A stretch of 64,000 bases of DNA from Mycobacterium szulgai. Lineage in GTDB: Bacteria > Actinomycetota > Actinomycetes > Mycobacteriales > Mycobacteriaceae. Under the pieces are notes generated by a model. The model ran no database searches, had not been told where the DNA came from, and saw only the letters and a list, made by a program, of their open reading frames with translations. How positions within the stretch are numbered: the stretch's first letter is position 1; each line of letters starts with the position of its first letter. Where the stretch lies: the NCBI RefSeq assembly GCF_002116635.1, contig NZ_LQPW01000178.1, positions 1 to 64,000 on the forward strand, in the 5' to 3' direction. Both the position numbers and the translations under genes were made by a program. Positions 33,811 to 40,886 of this stretch are shown one piece after another.

Positions 33811-34995
33811 TCATTCCGGGTTGAACTCGGGCAAGTCCGACAATTCGTCTTTGCCTAACACTGGCAAGTCGTGGTGGCTGTGCGGCAGTTGAACAGGGTG
33901 CGGGATAGATTCCGGAGGCACTGGACCAAGGATCGGAGACGGTCCGAGTCGGGCAGGCGGCGCCGCGGCCGGAGCGGGTTCAACAGGCACGCGGGCCGAT
34001 GGTCTGGGCTCGATCTGTGGCGGAGCCACCGGTTGAGCGAGAGGCCGTGCAATGTTCGGTACGCCGCCTCGTTCGGAGTTGATATGTATTCGGACGTAAT
34101 TCTTATCCGGCGAACGAATATCCATCGTCAGGCCGAATTCCGCATCTTGACGTATCCCGACGATGGTTCCGTCGCTTAGCACGCGCTCTATTCCTTTGTA
34201 GCTACTCGCTGGATTCCTTTCGGTCGCGCCTTCGCTTAGCCAATCCAATAGCTTGCGCAGGTCTGCTTCGCTTCTGATTTCTTTGATAAACGGGCGATTG
34301 CCACGGGGGAGGTCTCTGATTACCTCCTGCACTTCTTGAGCCGTTGGCGTCGAGGGGGGATTGGGCGGAGGACCAGGTGCATCCTTCCAAGACCCGTTGT
34401 CGACAAGTTGAATCCCGTTGCGCCGAGGCGGTTCTCGGCCTTCTTCTCGTGGGCGGGCGGGCACGTCGTCGAAGAGCATAGTTCGGAGTTCAGCGAACGC
34501 GATGGTGATCCGCGCGGCGACTTGCTGATCCAGTGAAACCAATTGCATTGCACGCTGACGGATGTCGAGAGCGAGATTATGGGCCAGGGCACGCCGGCTG
34601 GCCATCGTCATCGGCGATCGGCAGGCGCCAGGGTCCGTGATCGAAAGGTCATCGCCAACTTCGAATCCGGCAGAATGGGCGTCCTCGACCGCATATCGCA
34701 AGTGCGACCGTGCCGCATACAACTCGGAAGCACCGGCGCGTGCTGTCTTGGCCGCTTGCTCGATCCGGTCTCCAATGCGATTGACCGTCGTCATATCACC
34801 GAAGGTCCGGGCCCGGAGCTGCTCAGATGCCTGGCCCGTCCAGTCAACCGACATTGAGTCATCCCAGACCCGCGAGAAGACGTCATACCATCGCCGATGG
34901 GTAGACTCCCAGTGCGCCGCGCCTTCGGTGAGATGTTCAGTGGGCCATGCGAGAAGCTCCGAAAGGTTTGGAAACTCTTGGTTGAGTGCTGTCAC
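33811..34995 (-). CDS. WXG100-like, type VII secreted protein with toxin-like domain
   Basis: 394-residue protein. Residues 1-~125 form a helical hairpin with a W-T-G turn (W52-G54) and a YxxxD secretion signal (Y101-D105), as in ESX substrates. After a Pro-rich linker, residues ~225-305 have a compact domain (IERVLSDGTIVGIRQD, LTMDIRSPDKNYVRIHI) that resembles BECR/barnase-type RNase toxins of actinobacteria. The last ~85 residues are Pro-rich and may be disordered, which is unusual after a toxin domain. ATG 34995. The toxin assignment is inference; no catalytic residues could be fixed. Confidence 0.65.
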   Translation of the reverse strand: MTALNQEFPNLSELLAWPTEHLTEGAAHWESTHRRWYDVFSRVWDDSMSVDWTGQASEQLRARTFGDMTTVNRIGDRIEQAAKTARAGASELYAARSHLRYAVEDAHSAGFEVGDDLSITDPGACRSPMTMASRRALAHNLALDIRQRAMQLVSLDQQVAARITIAFAELRTMLFDDVPARPREEGREPPRRNGIQLVDNGSWKDAPGPPPNPPSTPTAQEVQEVIRDLPRGNRPFIKEIRSEADLRKLLDWLSEGATERNPASSYKGIERVLSDGTIVGIRQDAEFGLTMDIRSPDKNYVRIHINSERGGVPNIARPLAQPVAPPQIEPRPSARVPVEPAPAAAPPARLGPSPILGPVPPESIPHPVQLPHSHHDLPVLGKDELSDLPEFNPE

Positions 34996-35166
34996 GACGC
35001 AGCTCTAGCTTGATCGGTCAGCGAGGCAAGTTCGCCAGGCCGACCTTGCCTCACTGTTGACGAACCGGGTCTTCATTGCGGCGCCGACGTCCATCGGGGT
35101 GAGCTTTCCACGAATAGTTGGTCCGAGCTACTCGCCCAGCTAGCGGACCCCGTACGAGCAGACCTC

Positions 35167-35231
35167 GCGCCGAGACTGCACTCACGGTGTCGAAACCGCC
35201 TCGACACGCGCTCTGCGCGCAGTCTCGGCGC
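35167..35231. repeat. Nested hairpin element upstream of thyX
   Basis: Outer arms of 13 bp are perfectly complementary (35167-35179 and 35219-35231), and inner arms of 7 bp are also perfect (35187-35193 and 35201-35207). It sits 36 bp before the thyX start within an otherwise gene-free 271-bp stretch (34996-35266). The form resembles small dispersed palindromic elements seen in mycobacterial intergenic DNA. It could also act as a transcript structure for thyX. Confidence 0.75.
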
Positions 35232-35266
35232 CACGAATGCAGATTCGGCCGATTAAGGTGAGCGCC

Positions 35267-36019
35267 GTGGCCGACATCGCGCCGCTGCGCGTGCAACTGA
35301 TCGCCAAGACTGAATTCTTGGCCCCGCCGGACGTGCCCTGGACCACCGACGCCCAAGGCGGCCCGGCGCTCGTCGAGTTCGCCGGCCGCGCCTGCTATCA
35401 GAGCTGGTCAAAGCCCAATCCCAAGACCGCGACCAATGCCGGTTACATCAAGCACATCATCGACGTCGGACACTTTTCGGTGCTGGAGCACGCAAGCGTG
35501 TCGTTCTACATCACCGGCATCTCGCGATCGTGCACCCATGAGCTGATCCGGCATCGCCATTTCTCCTATTCACAGCTCTCCCAGCGATACGTGCCCGAGA
35601 AGCAATCCCAGATCGTCATACCCCCGGGCATGGAGGACGACCCCGAGCTGCGGCAGATCCTCGCCGCGGCCGCCGACGCCAGCCGAGCCACGTACGCCGA
35701 GTTGCTGGCCAAGCTGGAAGCCAAGTTCGCTGACCAGCCCAACGCTGTCCTGCGCCGCAAGCAGGCCCGTCAAGCCGCGCGTGCGGTGCTGCCCAACGCG
35801 ACCGAGACCCGCATCGTTGTGACCGGCAATTACCGCGCCTGGCGGCACTTCATCGCCATGCGGGCCAGCGAGCACGCCGACGTGGAAATCCGGCGGCTGG
35901 CCATCGCGTGCCTGCGCCAGCTGGTCGACATCGCGCCGGCGGTGTTCGCCGACTTCGAGGTTTCCGCGCTGGCCGACGGCACCGAGGTTGCGACCAGTCC
36001 TTTAGCAACCGAAGCATGA
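35267..36019 (+). CDS. thyX: Flavin-dependent thymidylate synthase
   Basis: 250-residue FAD-dependent synthase that makes dTMP using NADPH. The signature RHRHFSYSQLSQR (residues 95-107) is intact, along with GHFSVLEHASVSFYITGISR and the C-terminal ATETRIVVTGNYRAWRHF. GTG 35267 gives MADIAPLRVQ and exactly the H37Rv length; AAGGTGAG lies 4 bases upstream. An in-frame ATG at 35237 is rejected as too long. A hairpin precedes it, and dapA follows after another hairpin. Confidence 0.97.
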   Translation: MADIAPLRVQLIAKTEFLAPPDVPWTTDAQGGPALVEFAGRACYQSWSKPNPKTATNAGYIKHIIDVGHFSVLEHASVSFYITGISRSCTHELIRHRHFSYSQLSQRYVPEKQSQIVIPPGMEDDPELRQILAAAADASRATYAELLAKLEAKFADQPNAVLRRKQARQAARAVLPNATETRIVVTGNYRAWRHFIAMRASEHADVEIRRLAIACLRQLVDIAPAVFADFEVSALADGTEVATSPLATEA

Positions 36020-36021
36020 GG

Positions 36022-36083
36022 CGCGAGCGTGCGCGAATGTACCGGCCGCACGGCGCGTCGGCGTACAGGCACTCACGCTCGCG
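36022..36083. repeat. Hairpin element between thyX and dapA
   Basis: Perfect 10-bp arms CGCGAGCGTG (36022-36031) and its complement (36074-36083), with an inner TGTAC/GTACA pair (36038-36042, 36063-36067). It begins 3 bp after the thyX stop and ends 33 bp before the dapA start. It is a likely dispersed palindromic repeat, terminator-like or structural in the thyX-dapA transcript. Confidence 0.72.
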
Positions 36084-36116
36084 GCGGGGATAAAGCGCCA
36101 GGTAACCTTGGGACTC

Positions 36117-37019
36117 GTGACCACCGTCGGATTCGACGCCCCAGCACGTCTGGGTACCCTGCTAACCGCGATGGCGACACCCTTCGGCGCCGACGGCTCC
36201 GTCGATGCCGCCGCCGCCGCGGGCCTGGCAATTCACCTGGTCAACCAAGGCTGCGACGGAATCGTGGTTTCGGGAACCACGGGGGAGTCGCCTACCACCA
36301 CCGATGACGAGAAGGTTGAGCTGCTGCGTGTCGTCCTGGAAGCCGTAGGCGACCGGGCACGCGTCATCGCTGGAGCGGGCACCTATGACACCGCGCACAG
36401 CGTCCGACTGGCCAAGGCGTGTGCGGCCGAAGGCGCGCACGGACTCCTGGTGGTGACCCCGTATTACTCGAAGCCGCCGCAGGCCGGCCTGCTGGCACAT
36501 TTCACCGCCGTCGCCGACGCGACCGACCTGCCGGTGTTGCTCTACGACATCCCCGGGCGGTCTGGGGTGCCGATCGAGACCGACACCATCCGCGCGCTGG
36601 CGTCACATCCCAACATCGTCGGCGTCAAGGACGCCAAGGCCGATCTGCACAGCGGCGGCCAGATCATCGCCGAAACCGGGCTGGCCTATTACTCCGGTGA
36701 CGACGCGCTGAACCTGCCGTGGCTGGCAATGGGCGCCACCGGCTTCATCAGTGTGATTTCTCACCTGGCGGCAGGGCAGCTTCGAGAGTTGTTCTCCGCC
36801 TTCCACTCTGGAGATATCGCTACGGCTCGCAAGATCAACGTCGCGCTGGCCCCGCTGTGCAATGCGATGGGCCGCCTGGGCGGGGTGACGTTGTCCAAGA
36901 CGGGCCTGCGCTTACAGGGCATCGACGTCGGGGTTCCCCGGCTCCCGCAGGTTCCCGCAACACCAGAGCAGGTCGAAGCGCTGGCCGAGGATATGCGCGC
37001 GGCGTCGGTGCTCAGGTGA
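36117..37019 (+). CDS. dapA: 4-hydroxy-tetrahydrodipicolinate synthase
   Basis: 300-residue aldolase that condenses pyruvate with aspartate semialdehyde, the first committed step of lysine/diaminopimelate synthesis. It has SGTTGESPTT, the catalytic Tyr segment VVTPYYSKP, LYDIPGR and the Schiff-base Lys in VGVKDAKAD. GTG 36117 (MTTVGFDAPARLG) gives the same length as H37Rv DapA; TTG 36108 is upstream and less likely. RNase J begins 19 bp downstream. Confidence 0.97.
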   Translation: MTTVGFDAPARLGTLLTAMATPFGADGSVDAAAAAGLAIHLVNQGCDGIVVSGTTGESPTTTDDEKVELLRVVLEAVGDRARVIAGAGTYDTAHSVRLAKACAAEGAHGLLVVTPYYSKPPQAGLLAHFTAVADATDLPVLLYDIPGRSGVPIETDTIRALASHPNIVGVKDAKADLHSGGQIIAETGLAYYSGDDALNLPWLAMGATGFISVISHLAAGQLRELFSAFHSGDIATARKINVALAPLCNAMGRLGGVTLSKTGLRLQGIDVGVPRLPQVPATPEQVEALAEDMRAASVLR

Positions 37020-37038
37020 TCCAGAGGGTGAGCCACAG

Positions 37039-38715
37039 GTGAACGAAGAACTCGCCCCACCAGGTCTTTTGGCCCCGGGCGGGTTGCGGGTTACCGCGTT
37101 GGGCGGCATCAGCGAAATCGGCCGCAACATGACGGTTTTCGAGCACCTGGGCCGGCTGCTGCTCATCGACTGCGGGGTGATGTTCCCCACCCACGACGAG
37201 CCGAGTGTCGACCTGATCCTGCCGGATATCCGCCACATCGAAGATCGGCTCGACGACATCGAGGCGCTGGTGTTGACCCACGCGCACGAGGACCACATCG
37301 GCGCGATCCCGTTCCTGCTCAAATTGCGGCCCGACATTCCGGTCGTCGGCTCCAAGTTCACCCTGGCGCTGGTCGCCGCCAAATGCCGTGAGCACCGCAT
37401 CAAGCCGGTGTTCGTCGAAGTCAAAGAGGGCCAGAGCAGCCGTCACGGCGTGTTCGAGTGTGAATACTTCGCGGTCAACCACTCCATCCCGGACGCGCTG
37501 GCAATCGCCATCTACACCGGTGCGGGGACTGTCCTGCACACCGGGGACATAAAGCTCGACCAATTACCGCTGGACGGCCGCCCCACCGACCTGCCCGGCA
37601 TGTCCCGGCTCGGTGACGCCGGCGTGGACCTGTTTCTGTGCGACTCGACCAACGCCGAACATCCCGGGGTCGGGCCGTCCGAAAGCGAAGTGGGCCCGAC
37701 CCTGCACCGGCTGATCCGGGGTGCCGACGGGCGGGTCATTGTGGCGTGCTTCGCCTCCAACGTCGACCGGGTACAGCAGATCATCGACGCCGCAGTGGCA
37801 TTGGGCCGGCGGGTGTCGTTCGTCGGGCGATCCATGGTGCGTAACATGGGCATTGCGCGGGAGCTGGGCTTCCTGCGGGTGGGCGATTCCGATCTGATCG
37901 ACATCGCCGCGGCCGAGATGATGGCGCCCGAGAAGGTGGTGCTGATCACCACCGGCACCCAGGGCGAACCGATGTCGGCGCTGTCGCGGATGTCGCGCGG
38001 CGAACATCGCAGCATTACCCTGACCGCGGGCGATCTGATCATCTTGTCGTCGTCACTGATCCCGGGCAACGAGGAAGCCGTCTACGGCGTCATCGACTCG
38101 CTGGCCAAAATCGGGGCCAGAGTTGTCACCAATGCCCAAGCGCGGGTGCATGTTTCAGGTCACGCGTACGCCGGTGAACTGTTGTTCCTGTACAACGGCG
38201 TGCGGCCGCGTCACGTCATGCCGGTGCATGGGACCTGGCGGCACCTGCGGGCCAATGCAAAGCTGGCCGCCAGTACCGGGGTGCCGGTGGAGTCAATCAT
38301 GTTGGCCGAGAATGGCGTCAGTGTAGATCTGGTCGCCGGTAAAGCGTCGATCGCCGGTGCGGTGCCGGTGGGCAAGATGTTCGTCGACGGACTGATCACC
38401 GGCGACGTCGGCGATATCACTCTGGGCGAGCGGCTCATCCTGGCTTCGGGCTTTGTCGCGGTGACAGTGGTGGTCAAGCGCGGCACCGGCAAGGCGGTGG
38501 CCGCGCCGCTCCTGCATTCGCGTGGGTTCTCCGAGGACCCCAAAGCCCTGGAGCCCGTCGTGCGCAAGGTCGAGGCCGAGCTGGAACAGTTGGTCGCCGA
38601 CAATGTCGTCGATCCGATCCGGATCGCTCAGGGGGTGCGGCGCACCGTGGGCAAATGGGTGGGCGAGACCTACCGCCGCCAACCGATGATCGTGCCGACG
38701 GTCATCGAGGTCTAG
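37039..38715 (+). CDS. rnj: Ribonuclease J
   Basis: 558-residue metallo-beta-lactamase/beta-CASP RNase, the same length as H37Rv Rv2752c, with 5'-3' exonuclease and endonuclease activity on RNA. The metal motif is LTHAHEDHIG, followed by LHTGDIKLD and VHVSGHAYAGE. The start is GTG 37039 (MNEELAPPG). It follows dapA in the same direction, a pairing common in actinobacteria. The C-terminal domain looks complete. Confidence 0.96.
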   Translation: MNEELAPPGLLAPGGLRVTALGGISEIGRNMTVFEHLGRLLLIDCGVMFPTHDEPSVDLILPDIRHIEDRLDDIEALVLTHAHEDHIGAIPFLLKLRPDIPVVGSKFTLALVAAKCREHRIKPVFVEVKEGQSSRHGVFECEYFAVNHSIPDALAIAIYTGAGTVLHTGDIKLDQLPLDGRPTDLPGMSRLGDAGVDLFLCDSTNAEHPGVGPSESEVGPTLHRLIRGADGRVIVACFASNVDRVQQIIDAAVALGRRVSFVGRSMVRNMGIARELGFLRVGDSDLIDIAAAEMMAPEKVVLITTGTQGEPMSALSRMSRGEHRSITLTAGDLIILSSSLIPGNEEAVYGVIDSLAKIGARVVTNAQARVHVSGHAYAGELLFLYNGVRPRHVMPVHGTWRHLRANAKLAASTGVPVESIMLAENGVSVDLVAGKASIAGAVPVGKMFVDGLITGDVGDITLGERLILASGFVAVTVVVKRGTGKAVAAPLLHSRGFSEDPKALEPVVRKVEAELEQLVADNVVDPIRIAQGVRRTVGKWVGETYRRQPMIVPTVIEV

Positions 38716-38738
38716 AAGCGGGTCCCCGGTCATCGAAA

Positions 38739-39611
38739 TTAAGTCTTCTTCGTATACGCCGACCACTCGATCTGTGACGCTTTGAGTTTGCGCCCGGCCG
38801 GCCCGACATAGCGGTCTACAAGCTCGTCGGGGCCGGCCTGTTCCACCAGCTGCCAGCCGTAGTCGGCGACGAACTCCGCCACACCTTCGGGCGCTAACCC
38901 GAAGTGCCACAGTTGCCGTCGCTGCCGGACCGAGCGGTACAGGGTCCGGGTACCGTACCGATTCTTGCCGTCAATGAAGTCCTTGCGGACGTAGGTGAAC
39001 ACCATGCGACTGCCCGGCGCGACCGCGCGCAGCCCCTCCAAGATCCGCCGAACGCCACGCTCGGTGAGGTACTGAGTGACGCCCTCCCAGATGAAAAAGA
39101 CCCGGTAGTCGGTCTGATAGCCGTGCTCTGCCAGCGCCGTCAGCAGGTCATCACGCTCGAAATCCACTGCCACCAACCGGACCGACAGCGGTAACTCGCC
39201 CAGCACCCGTCGCACCGTCTTGGCCTTGCGGGCGATGTTGACCGGCAGGTCTACCTCGAAGACCGGGACGCGGACCTGCCGGGTCAGGCGATAAGCGCGG
39301 GTGTCCAATCCGGCGCCCAGAACGACTACGGCGTCGATGTCGTCGAGCGCCTCGGCCAGCTTGTCGTCGATAAACCGCTTGCGGCAGGCCAGATTTGCCC
39401 ACAGCCCGCGTCCGGTCCACTCCGAGGCTGCGATGAGCAGGCGGCGCACCGGGGCCGCGCGTGTCATAGCGACCAGCAGTCGTAACGGCGCCGGCAGGAA
39501 CAAGTCGGCCATGTCGTCTTCCAGCAACCGCCGGTCCGGCGGCTCATTTTGTTCGACGGCCGCCAACACCATCGGGCCAAAAGCGGTCTGGGCCGCGGGA
39601 TTTCGTGCCAT
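38739..39611 (-). CDS. SAM-dependent methyltransferase (leucine carboxyl methyltransferase-like)
   Basis: 290-residue protein of the mycobacterial putative O-methyltransferase family (PF04072 type), corresponding to H37Rv Rv2751. SAM-binding motif is VVVLGAGLDTRAYRL, with VFEVDLPVNIARKAKTV and FIWEGVTQYL following. ATG 39611. It ends only 23 bp from the convergent RNase J stop and starts just 2 bp after the SDR gene's stop, so it is co-transcribed with the SDR and monooxygenase genes. The substrate is unknown. Confidence 0.9.
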   Translation of the reverse strand: MARNPAAQTAFGPMVLAAVEQNEPPDRRLLEDDMADLFLPAPLRLLVAMTRAAPVRRLLIAASEWTGRGLWANLACRKRFIDDKLAEALDDIDAVVVLGAGLDTRAYRLTRQVRVPVFEVDLPVNIARKAKTVRRVLGELPLSVRLVAVDFERDDLLTALAEHGYQTDYRVFFIWEGVTQYLTERGVRRILEGLRAVAPGSRMVFTYVRKDFIDGKNRYGTRTLYRSVRQRRQLWHFGLAPEGVAEFVADYGWQLVEQAGPDELVDRYVGPAGRKLKASQIEWSAYTKKT

Positions 39612-39613
39612 GG

Positions 39614-40429
39614 TCAGCGCCTGTTCACACAGCCCGCATCAACGGGCAGGGTAACGCCGGTGATGTAGCGCGCTTGATCGGACACCAGCCACGCCACGGC
39701 GTCAGCGATGTCATCGGCCTGCAGGATCTGCACCGGCAGAGCGTTGCCCGCGCCATGAGCCTCTCCCCGCGCGCTCATCTCGGTAAGCCACTGCCTGGTG
39801 AACTCGTTGTTGATCATCGGCGTATCGACGCCCGACGGATGTACGGAGTTGACCCGGATATTGTGGGGCGCAAGGAGATTGGCGTAGAGCCGTACCAACC
39901 CGACCAGGCCGTGCTTGGCGGCGGTGTAGCCGATCGAGCCGGCGTCGGAGCTGCCGATGCCGACCAGCCCCGCGGCCGAACTGATCAATACGATCGCCCC
40001 GCCGCTGCCCTGCTCGATCATTGTCGGTTTCGCTACCTCGATGGTGTGGTAGACGCCGGTCAGGTTGACGTCTATGACGTCATGCCAGGCGTCGGCCGAT
40101 TGCATGGGTGCGATACCGGCATTGGCCACGACAATGTCGAGGCGGCCGAACTCGTCGACGCCGGCCTGTACGGCGGCCGACAACGAGTCGCGATCGCGGA
40201 CGTCGCCCTGCCGGGCCACGATCCGCGCGCCGGTCTCCTCGACCAGCTTCACCGTCTCGGCAAGCTCGGCAGCGGTGCCCAGCGGATACGGCACGCTAGC
40301 GATCTGAGCGCACAAGTCGAGCGCAATGATGTCGGCACCGTCGGCGGCCAATCGCACCGCGTAGGCGCGGCCCTGGCCCCGCGCGGCACCGGTGATGAAG
40401 GCAGTCTTGCCTTCCAGCGGCGGGCCCAT
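39614..40429 (-). CDS. Mycofactocin-coupled type short-chain dehydrogenase
   Basis: 271-residue SDR, equivalent to H37Rv Rv2750. It has TGAARGQGRAYAVRLAADGADIIALDL, with the extended acidic cofactor strand typical of mycofactocin-coupled SDRs that keep NAD bound (first part of a longer motif), plus VANAG and YTAAKHG. The C-terminus is GVTLPVDAG. ATG 40429 lies at the stop of the monooxygenase gene, sharing its last base. It is the middle gene of a three-gene operon. The alcohol oxidised is unknown. Confidence 0.88.
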   Translation of the reverse strand: MGPPLEGKTAFITGAARGQGRAYAVRLAADGADIIALDLCAQIASVPYPLGTAAELAETVKLVEETGARIVARQGDVRDRDSLSAAVQAGVDEFGRLDIVVANAGIAPMQSADAWHDVIDVNLTGVYHTIEVAKPTMIEQGSGGAIVLISSAAGLVGIGSSDAGSIGYTAAKHGLVGLVRLYANLLAPHNIRVNSVHPSGVDTPMINNEFTRQWLTEMSARGEAHGAGNALPVQILQADDIADAVAWLVSDQARYITGVTLPVDAGCVNRR

Positions 40430-40743
40430 CAGGGGCGAAGCTGTCCTTTGCTGGGTTCTCCGGCCGGAATCGGTTGCAGCATCTTGATGTCGGGTTGTCC
40501 GGCCAGGTGCTCACCGGCCGCGGTGAACATCTTGGCGACGGCAGGGGCGGTGCTGTGGGCCTTCAGCGCTTCCTCGTCGGCCCACTGCTCGACGAAAACG
40601 AAGGTCTCGCCCGATTGGTGCAGCGAGTACAGCTGACAGCCGGGTTCGCCGTGCACCTCTTCGACCGCGGTGGTCAGGATGTCGCGGACGGTCTCGACTG
40701 ATTGCGGTTTGACGGTCAGGGTGGCGACGACAACGACAGGCAT
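40429..40743 (-). CDS. Antibiotic biosynthesis monooxygenase (ABM) domain protein
   Basis: 104-residue single ABM/YgiN-like domain, equivalent to H37Rv Rv2749. It shows VVVATLTVKPQSVETVRDIL, EPGCQLYSLHQS and FVFVEQWADEEALKAH. Such proteins form ferredoxin-fold dimers that oxidise quinones or other small molecules without a cofactor, or simply bind ligand. It is the first gene of the minus-strand operon with the SDR and methyltransferase. ATG 40743, with AGGAGG immediately upstream. Confidence 0.9.
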   Translation of the reverse strand: MPVVVVATLTVKPQSVETVRDILTTAVEEVHGEPGCQLYSLHQSGETFVFVEQWADEEALKAHSTAPAVAKMFTAAGEHLAGQPDIKMLQPIPAGEPSKGQLRP

Positions 40744-40886
40744 GCGAGGGCCTCCTGGGAATTCCGCGGTGACTTTTGCTAACCGCTTGTCACCCTACTC
40801 AGGCATTTGCATAACGAGGCGAGCACACCATCGTTACCAGTGTGGCGGATGGTGCAGATGTTGTATTTGCGACTAGGCTTGCGGGC

